From contig JAJVDF010000209.1 in the NCBI GenBank assembly GCA_022410635.1, positions 858,427 to 922,426 of the forward strand: a DNA stretch of 64,000 nucleotides, in the 5' to 3' direction. The notes beneath the pieces were generated by a model. The model was not told the DNA's origin and ran no database searches. It saw only the letters and a list, made by a program, of their open reading frames with translations. Positions within the stretch are counted from its first letter, which is position 1, and each line of letters begins with the position of its first letter. Origin of the DNA: Tretioscincus oriximinensis (Eukaryota > Chordata > Lepidosauria > Squamata > Gymnophthalmidae). Positions 30,911-42,545 of the stretch are shown piece after piece. A program made the translations under genes and the position numbers.

Positions 30911-33159
30911 AAACATTCTTAAAGAGATGATTTAGCAACAGTAAAATCGTATATCGTCTGTGCAATTTGTGGCAAATAGCAACCCTAATTCCCATTTGCT
31001 GGCAGAGATATGGATGTTTTCCTCCACTCACACTCCCCTAAACATTGTGTCATAGCTTAGGAACAGGAAATTTGAATGCTGTATTCTAAACTTTGTGTTC
31101 TACATAGTTGACTGCTCCCCTCCCCCTACTGCAGATCACACAAGGTAGGTTTATGGTACGTTTAAGACCAATTTGGGAGTGCTTGGGAAATAGTGAAGCA
31201 ATTACTAATCCAAGTATGAATCCAAACNAATTAAAGCCATAAATTATTTTCTCTCTGAGATTATCTCAGAGTTAGTCTTTAATATAAAATCTTTGGTAAG
31301 GCTCCAGTATCAAAATGGCAGTATACAGCTTTTTAGGAAGTCAATATATTAACTAATCCAGATCATTCTTGGATGTTGGCCCATATAATTGAAGGAGGTT
31401 GCAACTGGNGTCAAGTGGCGTTCTGATGGCCGCAGTGGTCCTATCTGAGACTGAGGTTCTAAAAAACAATANCAGAGCTCCATCCCAGGGCTTTACATAA
31501 TGATTTACATACTAATGCCAACAAATACCGTAGTTTTTGTTAATGTGGTTATGTCTTTAGTGAATACATGAAAAATGTAATGCAGCAGTGACAGACTGTT
31601 TAAAAAAATCTCTTTATGGCTCTAGGGCATATAGATGCACATGCACATACATGCGTACAACAAGGGGATCTGAAGGTGACAATTGATATAGTAATAAATA
31701 TATTCATTTTTAAGTTNTCATAATAATCTTTTATCACTTGTCTTAAAACAGCTTTTTAGATGACCATCTGTGAAAAGTGACTGAGCTTATCAAAGTAGGA
31801 TAAAAAAACATAATTTTGATTTTAGATAGATTTTTATTCATTTGATCNAATGGGATTTATTTTGATCAGAACTTGCATGGACATTATGTTCAATTGATTT
31901 TTTCACCTATTTATTTGCTGGTTTGATATGTGTGTTGAAGGCCAGATAAAACTTTGATTGCAGAATAAACCAAGTGATTAGCAAGACCAAAGCATTTACA
32001 CTTTTCACTATTCCCCAATCATACAGAAATTATACTTAAACTTATCATTCGTGTGTCCTGAAAAATTATTGCAGGTAGTGATGAGCTTGTATTTTATACT
32101 TTCTGTGTCCTACAGGTCTAGGACACCTGCACTCAATGTGACTGAGTGAAAAACATTACCTGACATGTTTTCATCCAATCAAGGTGGGAGTGAGGTGCAT
32201 CCAAGTGAACAAGCAAGTTTTCCTTAATTCACACCAGAGNGCAGAAGGGAAATTTCTAAATGTTTGCTGGTCCAGGATATAATCTTAGTATTCCATTGTT
32301 TTTGTTGCCATCAAATATCAGAGAGTAGATAAGTCTGCCCAACATGCAAAAACATATTACTTCCCTCTTTATTTATATAGCAACTCTCAGACTGATGAAG
32401 CTGAGAGGCAGAAAATTTCCATTCAGGGATTTGTGAATGTTTTGAACAGTTGTATTACATCATCCACTACAGAGCCAGCTGGGCTTATCTTTTAACCTTA
32501 AATCTGTTACAGAAGGAGATTGCAGTGTTATCAAAGCAATCTTGGTGCTTTCAAAAATTAGGAGAATTATGTTATTTAGAGTGCAGGATAACAAGCAGGA
32601 AGCTTTCACACAGGAGTTGTCATGGAAACCAAATGGATAGGTAAAATCTGGACAAGATCAGTGACAGGACCTTACTATAAAANGGGGAAGATTGTCCACC
32701 GGTATCTTGTACTAAATAATTTGCTCATATCCCAAATTCCAATATGCCTGCTGGTAGCTGACATTAATATCCTGTTTACTTTGCTTTTGATCAACCCCAC
32801 ACAAATAATGCCACAAAGATCCCAAGGGGCATGGGAACACATGTCCCAACAACCTTTAGGTTGCCACACAAGGGTAGAAAGGGTCATCGGGATTACTTCC
32901 TGTGCAGAGAGTGAAAAACAATTCTGGTGATTCTTTCTGTCATCCTCTGTCCCTGCTGCCATTAGCTATATCTACCTGTGGTGCTCCCTTCCCATAGACC
33001 TGCTTTGGAAGATACAGATAATAGCTAACTTCTGGCATATTTTCTAAACTTTCCACAANAAGGCTGAACTAAAACTGTGAAGTCAGAGAACTTTGTCTTT
33101 TTGGCATCAGCTGTTAGTACANGATGGAGAGATTCATGTGAATAGGATGCTGTTAGCTG
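30911..33159. other. No recognised feature
   Basis: Over 2 kb of unique-looking AT-leaning sequence with several N. Overlapping frames of about 100 codons at 32622-32962 lie on both strands and are not recognisable. Confidence 0.45.
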
Positions 33160-33556
33160 CTAAGTGCCATAATTTACCTTCATGTAGAGTCTTACAACTT
33201 TGGGCCTATTCCCCCACATGTTATACAGCGAGTTTGAAGTGACATTACCTTCTGTCTGCCCCACAGAGTCACGTGTATCCAGCATTCCATTTGCTGGAAA
33301 GGACTTTTGCTGCATAATAACTACCCACCACATTTTATCAAATTTAGTAGCCGGCATTTTGTAAAGTGCGAAGGAAAGCTCCATGGGGACCTTCATCTAT
33401 GCAAACTGTAAAAATTAATTGGATCTTGGCTTGCAGAGAATGCTTGGGAATTGTATGTAGTCTTGCAGAGAATGCTTGGGAATTGTATGTAGTCTTGCAG
33501 AGAATGCTAGAGATTGTAGTCAGGCAAGTGCAGCAATGCCTTCTGGGGATCACCAT
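33160..33556 (-). repeat. Unknown element, copy 1: tandem ZNF143/GFY-like motifs ahead of a minus-strand frame
   Basis: On the minus strand, 33556-33430 holds gcattgctgcacttgcctga and then 32-bp tandem units (33430-33461 and 33462-33493 identical; 33494-33520 diverged). Each unit reads like actacaattcccaagcattc, close to the ZNF143/GFY promoter motif. Downstream, minus-strand 33396-33160 is an open frame whose translation (MWWVVIMQQKSFPANG, VGQTEGNV) aligns with that of the copy at 42 kb. I do not recognise the protein. It could be a transposon gene, or a duplicated gene 5' end with its promoter. Confidence 0.55.
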
Positions 33557-34845
33557 GTGACATGATTGCTATGCAAAAAGTCACAGCAGCTTGGAAAGGT
33601 AAAATGGGGCGAGTGCTGAATGCATTTCTTTTTTAAAAGCAAGCCAACCCCTGTTGGGGGGATGTTTCTTAGTCTCTATACATTGACTCTGATCACATAC
33701 CTAAGTTTTAACCAAGTTTAAATCCACATTGCAAGATNTTTTCGTTTGGCATTATNTGACCTANACAANTCACCTTTGGTTTAAATAATATGGAAAGAAA
33801 AATACTGTTCACTTAATTGATGTGTTTTTCAATTCTGAAAGTCAACTGAGGCTACATTAAAACTTGGAGTACATTTATACCTTTCTTTTTTTTTAGTTCC
33901 TTACCCTAGGATGGTTTGATTGCTGCATATTTCAACACTGACACTATCCTAGCATAGTGAGAGGAAAATGTGCATCTTGGTTTAGAAAATGTAGGGGAAA
34001 AGCAGCTGTTCCTTGATGTTGTGAGAAATATTGTGCGCTGCATCTTGGCTGACACTACATGTGTACATGGTTGCTGAAAAATGTGACCACATATGGGCGG
34101 CTGGCAACATTGTTGGCCATCTGGGGACTTTTTGCTGGTGAGATCCTCAGATGAGCAACATTCACATGATGGTCACCAATATAGTCACTGCACTTTCCTT
34201 ATGCTGTTTCCACTGTCTTTTGGATAATAAAGCTTCATTTATCAAAGGCTCCTTTGGAATAAAAAACAATCCAGATATTCACTCAAAATAAACTTGTAGG
34301 AAAGGTAATTATATGAAAAGACCACAATACAGACCTTCAAATGTAAAAAAATCTACATATCAAACAACAAATCTATTAAGATACAACATGTGAAAATACA
34401 TTGGGTTCAAATAAAAAGCAGACTAGCTGGTGCTTCAGATTTACACTTGGTCTCGACAAACAATCTGCATAGAGGCCTGCTGCAAGCATAGTAAGCCAAA
34501 GGGTCATGGAAGTCTTCATAGGAATAATATACATTTCAAACAGGTACTCATCCAGGGAATGGATCCACCATTACTTAAAGTCTTGATAACATCAAAGAAA
34601 TGATAACATTATAATTTGANGACGCGATTATCATCTACAGTGGGAAGAAGTGATGCTTTGAGTATTTACCTTTAGGTATGACNATGGACTCTTTTATTAC
34701 ACAATCATTTTTCTACCTCCAAAATTTTTAGTTCTGAATCTGTGACACAACTTTCTGTATTTTCTCAGTCATCTGGAGTGCTAGTATTTNAAAGATATAT
34801 CAGTAATCATAGATATTGTATGAGTGCACATACATGGTTGTAAAA
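33557..34845. other. No recognised feature
   Basis: Unique-looking sequence with several N and no identifiable element. Confidence 0.45.
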
Positions 34846-34927
34846 TATACTGCTNCAAACAATTAAGGGAACACTTTAATATACACTGTCATGTTAAAGT
34901 GTTCCCTTAATTGTTTTGAGCAGTATA
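34846..34927. mobile_element. 78-bp Tc1/mariner palindrome with TA target site
   Basis: The left arm tactgctncaaacaattaag continues ggaacacttt. The right arm is aaagtgttcccttaattgtt, then ttgagcagta. The arms pair over about 30 bases around an 18-base centre, and TA dinucleotides flank both ends (34846-34847, 34926-34927). The end sequence resembles known Tc1-like inverted repeats. It is essentially two inverted repeats with nothing between them. Confidence 0.8.
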
Positions 34928-35865
34928 TGTATAATCATAAATATACACATAATCTTGGGGAGGATTGGTACTACTAAGTTGAGTGCTATATTTTTCAGAT
35001 AACTGATTTAAGCAAACATTTGCTTCTTGAAATGGTATCCATTATTCCCCAAAGCATATGTGACATTGGCTTTGCTGAATTATCTGTATATTTTCTTTTC
35101 AGTTTTCTTTTCAGTTTAACATCTGCTGAAAGAATAAGGATTAAAGGCTTGAAACACAGCAAGAGGTACTTTTGATCATTTGAAAGTAATGAAGATGTAT
35201 CATGTTATGTGTTACAATTTTAACACTGACGGTAGTAGTCACATTGAGAGTTTGTATGCATAGAAACTAGTCTTTGAGAATTTATTTCTAGTAGACATGG
35301 TTGGTACCATATTTAGTAATACAAACTAGAGTTGTGGAAGAACAATAGAAAATAATGCGCTTTTCCAAAAAAAAATTAAATATATTTTTTTATATATAAA
35401 TTAAATTTATAGCACCAGAAAAGGAAACTGGTAGAATGGTTCTTTCTGCGCTTAACATAAATGGTTTAATAGTTTTTTTGGTTGGATTCTACTTATGTGT
35501 AACTTTGGGAACCTGATAAAAACGTCCCTCCACCCAGGCAGGGTTTTGACTCCTAATTGTACCTGCATTTGTCTTTCTAGGGAGGATGAATGGGAGGGAG
35601 GGTATGTTTTTTTAAAAAAACATTTTACTAATGTGTTTTNGTTTTTTTCATTTTTTAAAATCTTCTATTACTTGCGTCTACTTCTTCACATCTAGTTCTA
35701 CAACGCTGCATCCAGTTCCCAGCATTTCCAATTGCATCTGCAGCCACCTCCCTTGATTTTCTCAAGAGGCTTTCTACTTTTTTCATTCCCCAAATCACTT
35801 GATGTCATCCTTTCAGTGCATACTCATCCGTTTAATTCTCCCGCCCCTTGGAATATTTGATCNAA
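34928..35865. other. No recognised feature; AT-rich run at 35365-35412
   Basis: Unique-looking sequence with A/T homopolymer runs. A 66-codon frame at 35495-35695 is unsupported. Confidence 0.45.
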
Positions 35866-36192
35866 TAAGAAGAAGAAGAAGAAAAAGAAAGAAAGAACTG
35901 GGTTCTTATACCCTGCTTTTCTCACTTTTCAAAGGGACTCAAAGCGGCTTACAAGAATATTTTTGCCAAATGCTGACATTCTATCTTCCCCACAAGGCTG
36001 TGGTGGTTTCCATGTATNTACTTGCAGTTAGTTGCAATTTCTTGCAATTCATGCTTTCGAATAGCTGGGTTGGTTAGAGCTTCAGGCTACTGGAAAGTGC
36101 TCACCCCTCCCCACGTTCGACACCGGGATTCGAAACCTGATCCCCCAGATGGGAGATGGTTTCCTTAGCAGCTGAGCTATCCGTCCCTGCCA
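35866..36192 (-). mobile_element. tRNA-derived SINE, full length, antisense
   Basis: On the minus strand the head reads agggacggatagctcagctg, then ctaaggaaaccatctcccat, with the A box at tagctcagctgctaagg and the B box at ggtttcgaatcccgg. The body has gagcactttcc, gcatgaattgcaagaaattg and cttgtaagccgctttgagtc, and the tail is (CTT)n at 35866-35890. It is the best-preserved copy of this family in the window. The head resembles a lysine-type tRNA, but I cannot fix the source tRNA. Confidence 0.85.
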
Positions 36193-38121
36193 TGTGTGTG
36201 TCTTCTTTGGACTATACCAGCATTCAGAAAAGAGACCCAAATNTTGTATCCCTTTTAAAACTGTTCTAATCACAAACATGGCAATAGCCTTAGGGTGATT
36301 TGCTTATGAGCTATGGGAATTAAATAGGTGTGTTTGTATTGTGCCTAATAGCACAAACATATAATTCCTCACCGACAAAAACAGTAAATGCAAATTGAAA
36401 CAAATTAGCCATATATCTATTTGACCAGGTGTCATTTATTGATGTCAAAGTGACCTTTAACCACAGCTGGTATTCAAAAGCACCTACTGTTAAATATTTC
36501 CTAGAAAATGTTAAAAATAACAATTAGTCTCTTGTTCAATCAGAGCAGGTCCTCTTATCAATAGGTCTTATGTACAAGTATTGTGCGTTCTCCATGCCTG
36601 ACTTTTAAAAATGATATGCTGCAAAATTCAAAGCCAAACTGTACTTTTTAATTAATTAAGGACACTAACAAAACTGTTAAAGGAATAAGTGAATGAACAA
36701 CCTGATCAATTGTTCTTCCCCATGCAAAATCAATGCACCAGGTTTGCCCTTCTGAAATGTTTGCTTTTTCTTGTTTACTCATTCCTTTCTTCAGCTGCAC
36801 ATTTTGCTGCCTGTCCTAGTACATAAAGAGGCACGATTATGGTGTTTAGTGTTTCTTTTTTGACAGAATCTCTCATGCTTTGGCTGTGACCCTTTGCTTG
36901 TCATAGCAACCACAAAGTAACTTGTGAGGAACACAGTGTACATGCAACTATCAGCAGCCAGGAGCNTTGTTGCAGAAAATACAATAAAATGTGCCTTTAG
37001 TTTTCAGCACAACAGCTTTTTAAGGCTCTGTTTGAATGCTCAGTAATCTGTTTTAGGCAGTTTACTATTCCATATTGTCTGGATGGGAATAGTGTTAATT
37101 TGCACCAAATGGGTAATAACAATTCTCTGAAACAGATCATTGGTAGACTAAATAAATCTGTTCTACAAGTGTTGTAGGTCAAAACTCATTATTAGCAGCA
37201 TATCTGCATATAGAACAGATATATGTGGTGAAATGGAAATAACGTTGCAGCAAGTTGGATTCATAGTGCCTTCCATGCTTCCCTTGTAGACAGCTTTAGA
37301 ACTGATCACAAAGACACTGCTGATGTGAACCAGATACAGCTTGTGATTGACCATGATGTCGTGAATCATAAATTTGTCTTTTGCAGCCTAGCACACATTG
37401 TTTCACTTCTACTGTGGGGCAAGGTATTTATGTGTATGTACAGTTGCAGCTAATCCACATCANGATAATCCACATTACCTAAAGTGTTTTAAGGCAGGTG
37501 CATTCAAAAAGTATCTTANTGATTGTAGTTTGTTTCTCTGCTAAAAAGAAGAAAAAGAAAAAAGAATGACTAGCTCTTGGCTAGTACTTGGATGGAAAAA
37601 CAATATAAACCAGATTTGTCTCATACATACATCAAGGTTTTAGTCNGGTTTGAGAAAAAAAGGGGTCAGAATTCTGACTGAGTGCAGTTCTAACGATCCC
37701 CACATAAATGGATTTCTTACATTTAAGAAAAGCAGGANGGATTAATTGCTTTCCTTTTCCGTGCCATTAAAAGATACGTCTATTATCTTTGCATTCATGA
37801 GACTCTAGACTATGGGTGATCTATGGAATATGGAGAGTGTTTGACTTAGTGAGGGAANTTGAACCTCAAGAAGTTTCTTCCATTTCCCACAATACTGCAA
37901 CTGGCTTCTTATGCTTCCTTATTTCAAATAATTGGAATTAGACTGTCTTTTCTAGAATATTGAGATACTGCAATGATGAATTATATATGATGTTCCTCTC
38001 TTTTTTTAGAATAAACAGCTCCATTTTATATGCACACATATATGTGTCTTTGCACAGGGTAAGTTGAGAAAGCTGCATGTAAAATACTATACGATACTGG
38101 TACTTATGTGTGATGGTCCTT
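36193..38121. other. No recognised feature
   Basis: Nearly 2 kb of unique-looking AT-leaning sequence. Confidence 0.45.
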
Positions 38122-38164
38122 ACATATACTCCACTTGATCTTAGCCAAAAGGCTGAGAGGAAAT
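38122..38164 (-). pseudogene. U2 snRNA 5' fragment (pseudogene), antisense
   Basis: On the minus strand, cctctcagccttttggctaa followed by gatcaagtggagtatatgta matches the 5' end of U2 spliceosomal RNA, including the branch-point-recognition neighbourhood upstream of GTAGTA. Only about 40 of ~190 bases are present, with mismatches at the very 5' end and after GATCAAGTG. It is a truncated retrocopy and cannot function in splicing. Confidence 0.75.
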
Positions 38165-39094
38165 TGTGGCATTTGGATTTGGTCACTTTTTGAAGCCTGG
38201 CCAACTGTGACATGAAGCTAATAAAAGAACAGTATCAACATGATGAATAAATGATNGCCCTGACATGAAAAGCATAAATAATTCCTTCCCTTTTTGCCCT
38301 CCTGCCTTCTGCCAAATACAAAATCAAGCTTTGATCACATGGAGTAAATAAAAAAGAACATCTTTGAGGTGGTTGAGAAACAGTTTAGGTTCTATCCTGG
38401 TAGGGTGAAAAACCCAGGATTATCCTGGGGCTGTACTAGAATTGCCATATATGTCCATAGCAATCCCANCATAATCCTGGGATAAAGNATTGATATCCAT
38501 TAGTAATATTATTGTGGGGAAATGGACTCCCAACCTAACCTGNATTTTATACTGAAAGGGAGAACATATTCAATTCTATAATTTANTGATTAGTCATTTC
38601 ACCATATCAACCGTGATAAAATGTACAAAAAACAAACCAAGATAAAAATATAAATAAAGTAAACCCACTGGCAAATGGGACAAGTTAAAACATTTCAAAT
38701 AGTTAAAATAAATTATCCTTCTAAGACTGCAATAAAAAAGGAAGCCCCAGTTCTGAAATCATAGGTCTTTTGTTGCTGGCATTATAAGCTAGACTTGTTG
38801 AAACTGCTTCTTCGTTTTACAAACACCAGCATTGAAAAAAGCTATNTTTTTTTAGAACATTGTCTTTGATATGGAGAACAAAGATGAACAGCACAGCGAT
38901 ACAGAACAACTAATTAGATGTAAAAATTCTAAGAAGTTATCCTCCTATGGGCAAGCAGAAAAAGTTATATACACTATATAAACCTTAGTGTTAACTTTAG
39001 TGTTATTTGACTTCCAGATTTCAATTGGAAGCTTATCTAATCCTCTAGAGAAGGATTTGGAGCGAACAGGAAAGCAATTTGAACATGACTTTGA
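38165..39094. other. Mostly unrecognised; local hairpin at 38413-38429
   Basis: cccaggattatcctggg at 38413-38429 is nearly palindromic, and caatcccancataatcctgg follows at about 38465. These resemble a segment near 54050 (cagtcccaatacagtcccag), so an old miniature element is possible. Confidence 0.35.
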
Positions 39095-39117
39095 GTCATG
39101 TGTGTGTGTGTGTGTGC
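39095..39117. repeat. (TG)n microsatellite
   Basis: A short run of TG dinucleotides, about nine units. Confidence 0.9.
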
Positions 39118-39129
39118 TCTATACAGGAA

Positions 39130-39600
39130 CATTCCTTGTGANTCCTATCCAACCTCCTCGGTCCTCGTGTACTGTCTGAAGCGGGGGCTTGAGCAGAGCC
39201 CACAAAGGGTGGGTCGGCAGAATCTGCTGGGCAGCTTGGGCTGGGCAGACTNCCATGGNTCACCACGTGAGTGGGCAGCCAGGGGCCGACGCCACGGGGT
39301 GTGCCCTAGTCCCCAGGTCAGCCCAAGGTGGCTGATTGGGACTGTCAGCCTGCTGCATTCCTATTTTGTAGTAGCCATGGCCTATTTTCCTCCATTTCAG
39401 GGTTATTTAATTTTNTCATTTTTGGGGTTATCTAATGTATCTTGTATAACTGTTAGCATGTGTCNGGTTGTGTTAATTGTTATGGGTTGCGTGTAGTTTT
39501 TGAACGGTTGTTAACGTGTTAATAAATATTTCTGTTCACTTTTAATCACGTGTCTGTCATCACTTCCAGTGGCCTCGCCGGCAAAACTGCAAGTTCCNTT
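39130..39600 (+). other. GC-rich block with polyadenylation signal, possible LTR
   Basis: G+C rises sharply from 39150 to about 39350, with several CpG and N bases, then falls. An AATAAA lies at about 39522-39527 and is followed by ttctgttcacttttaatcac and gtgtctgtcatcacttcc. A GC-rich leader, a signal and a short R/U5-like end would suit an LTR. The termini and a target duplication are not evident. The frame at 39098-39496 contains several N and is unsupported. Confidence 0.35.
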
Positions 39601-40033
39601 TTCCTAATAAGTGTATACCATTTATAAAAAAAGAACTCTCTTCCTCTTGTACCTTGTCATGGCTATTTTCAGACTGGAGGCTGCTTGCTTCAATTATCCA
39701 TTACACCTTTTTTGCATTATTCATATGAGTCTATGTCAAACCATCATTCCCTATATTTTGGTATGATTTATTGCACTTTTGCTCCTCTCTCTCTTTCTGT
39801 CAAGATTTACATGATGGTCTCTGTGGGTATTCTAACTAGAGAAATTATAAAAGAGGAATACAAAGTAGTAGTTTAGCTGTAGTGCCACTGTAATCTCCTT
39901 GGTTTGAAAAGGCTGTCCCCTCTGATGGTAGTATATAGGGAGATATGCTTGAAATGGCCACGAAAAGGACAGGGTAAAGTGCTTACTCCCATGCACTATT
40001 TATAGGTATGCTTACAGTTGGCTGGCAACTGAA
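39601..40033. other. No recognised feature
   Basis: Unique-looking sequence. Confidence 0.5.
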
Positions 40034-40272
40034 ACATAAGAACATAAGAGGAGCCTTGCTGAATCAGGCCACAGCCCATCTTGTCCAGCATTCTGATTCA
40101 CATNGTGGCCCACCAATTGCACCTGGGCAGATTGGAACAGAAGGCAAAACCTATACCTGTTTGTGATGCTCTCCAAATGGCATTTAAGGAATACTGCCTA
40201 ATGCTGCATCTTGGANGCAGCATCAAGACGTACATCCTAGTAGCTATTTATAACCTTGGCTTCCATGACTGA
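40034..40272 (-). mobile_element. CR1-clade LINE 3' end, (TTCTTATG)n-tail subfamily, antisense
   Basis: Begins cataagaacataagaggagc and contains gaatcaggccacagcccatc and gtccagcattctga, the reverse complement of the ends at 12.1 and 27.5 kb. It is more diverged than those copies. Confidence 0.75.
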
Positions 40273-40857
40273 CTCTTAATGGTGCCATGCGTGCCCATAC
40301 ATTGCTAGTGCATTGGCCTGTGAGNCTGCAGGGTCAGGAAAACACTGCACCTTCACAATGAACGAATTATACTATAAGGTGTTGTGCACATTTTCTCAGA
40401 TACATATACAATCACTTATACCTTGGGAAATAAAAATAATTCATGCTTTTGAGCTGCATTTAACCATCCTTTATCTCAATCTGGATGAACTGAATCTAGT
40501 CTTTGATTGCAAAACAAAACAGCAGTCAGGTGCAGAGTAAAAATGGTGGTAAGTGGAAGGAGGATAATGTTCCACTTTGGACCAAAGTGTGATGCTAAGG
40601 ACTTGGTCACATGTTAGTAAACAGTACATGCTGTTTATTTAAACAGACTAGTGTTATATCTGGTTGGATCTGGTCACACAATTCCCTGCTTTACANGTAT
40701 AGTTTAAATTTAAACTTCTAAATTCATACCTCATTATTTTCATCCTTTCTGAGAAAAATCCAGAGTATGGGTTTAGTGCAGAGGGGAAAAATGAATTTGA
40801 ATTTCAGGACATTCTGANCACATACTGAAAGAAGTTTAAAATCAGATGTGTGATCAG
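40273..40857. other. No recognised feature
   Basis: Unique-looking sequence. Confidence 0.5.
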
Positions 40858-40860
40858 AGN

Positions 40861-41034
40861 ATCAGGCAGGACTCCTGAAATATCATTTGCAGGGAGTCAT
40901 GAGCAGGTGCATATTTTGCTTTCCTCTATCAGACTGCCCAGGTGCATCTGATGGGCATCTATGTGTGACACAGAATGCTGGACTAGATGGGCTCTGGCCT
41001 GATCCAGTATGGCTCTTCTTATGTTCTTATGTAA
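40861..41034 (+). mobile_element. CR1-clade LINE 3' end, (TTCTTATG)n-tail subfamily
   Basis: atcaggcaggactcctgaaa through cttcttatgttcttatgt. It contains only the last ~175 bases of the 3' untranslated region. An N lies directly at its left edge. Confidence 0.8.
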
Positions 41035-41914
41035 GTGATGAAAAGCATGGATCTGACAGAATTATTTGAGTTTTGCATTCATTCCTGCCACTTACCAGTT
41101 CCACAAAATGAGTTGCTTCTGTGTGAAAGAATGGACAACATAAGCACTTTCTGAGCCTATGCTGTGCCTGCTGGAGAAATTATGAAATTGGGGAAATTTG
41201 TTTAAAAGCCATCTCCTGATGCATCAAAAAATGAAGATCAGCTGTTACTTCCAGGAATAGCTCAAAATCACCTAAACTNGTTTTTCAAGTTACACTGTCA
41301 TTCAACATGGATCATAAAAATGATTGCAAGCGCCTTTTGATCCATGGGTCATATAAAGTGTATAAACAACATCTTCTTACCTGGGGCAGTCTTGTGTCAG
41401 CACAAGCAGACCAAGTGACTCCAGCTCTAAATGGCTAAGCATGGGATTTCCAGATTCTTATCAGAGAGCTGGTTTTCATTGGCCTAAAGCAATTGCAGGT
41501 ATGTTGCTAACAGATTAAGAGATATAGGTATTAAAACCCAGAAATATGCACGACAGGAAAAATGAACGTTATTTATTTAGTTCTTAATAGTTCTAGTTGC
41601 AGTTATCCTACAATCTCTGGATAAAAATGAAAATTAACATAAAAACTTTAAAACAAATTTGTATTTTTTTTTAAGTAAGTTGAATTTTTTAAAAAAAGGT
41701 GATCAGGCTTTGATGCAATTCTCAAAATTCAGTCATTTTGTTTTTAAAAAATATTTTTCTAAAATAAAATACAGTACAGATTCAAAATTGCAACACAAAA
41801 TCTGAGAACTCCCTAATTAAAACAATTATTATTGCTGTCAAAAGTAAATCGTTGCAGAATTCAGTTAACTTTCTTTTCCAGCAATTTTTTAATATTAAAA
41901 AACTTCCTCCATCT
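41035..41914. other. No recognised feature
   Basis: AT-rich sequence with A/T homopolymer runs. Confidence 0.5.
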
Positions 41915-42545
41915 TCAAGCGTGAATGTTATGAATTGTGTATTTGTCAAATTTTCTAACATGCAACCCTGAGCAATTTGGATAAAGTTGAAAACCATAGT
42001 TTTGTTTTTCTTTCATGAATTTCCTTGAAGGCTTTTCCCCAGAAGCTTTAATTTTTTTGATAGTGCCACTAATTTGAATACNTAATTTGATTACTTTCCA
42101 TTTGATTAGCCAATCTGCTTTCGGGAATGGAGGTGGGTCACAGTCTATGCATCCATCATTCATGATTTCTAGNGAGATGAAAGCAACATCACCTTCAGTC
42201 TGCTCCAAGAGGTCATGCATGTACAGGGATCCACTCACTAAGAAGGTCCATTGCTGCGGAATTTCTAGCCACCACANTTTGTGTGATTCATCAGCGGACC
42301 TTTCTAAAATTTGAAATATAGCTTCATGGGAACATTCAGCACTGTGAACATGGCAAATCTTGTGAAATTTTGAGATGACATGTAAAGGTTTATTGGCTCT
42401 TTGCTCACAGAGAATCCTTGGAAATTGTAGGAAGGTTCGCAGAGAATGCTGGGATTTGTAGGAAGGCAAGTGCAGCAATNCCTTATGGGGCTTGNCAAGG
42501 GACAAGATGGTGTAATCATGAATGATTTTTTCCAGGCTTTAAAAA
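41915..42545 (-). repeat. Unknown element, copy 2: ZNF143/GFY-like motifs and a 196-codon minus-strand frame
   Basis: On the minus strand, about 42480-42403 has two units resembling cctacaaatcccagcattct, preceded by ttgctgcacttgcc. They match the promoter-like array at 33.4-33.5 kb. The open frame runs 42505-41915 (196 codons with a few N) and includes ICHVHSAECSHEAIFQI, WWLEIPQQWTFLVSG, LEQTEGDVAF and DPPPFPKADWLIKWKV. The part around WW...QTEG aligns with copy 1. No start codon is certain, because the frame opens upstream within the motif array. I do not recognise the family. Candidates are a transposon-encoded protein or a duplicated host gene 5' end. Confidence 0.5.

Noticed and set aside
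38122..38164. Functional U2 snRNA gene
   Set aside because: Only the 5' ~40 bases are present.
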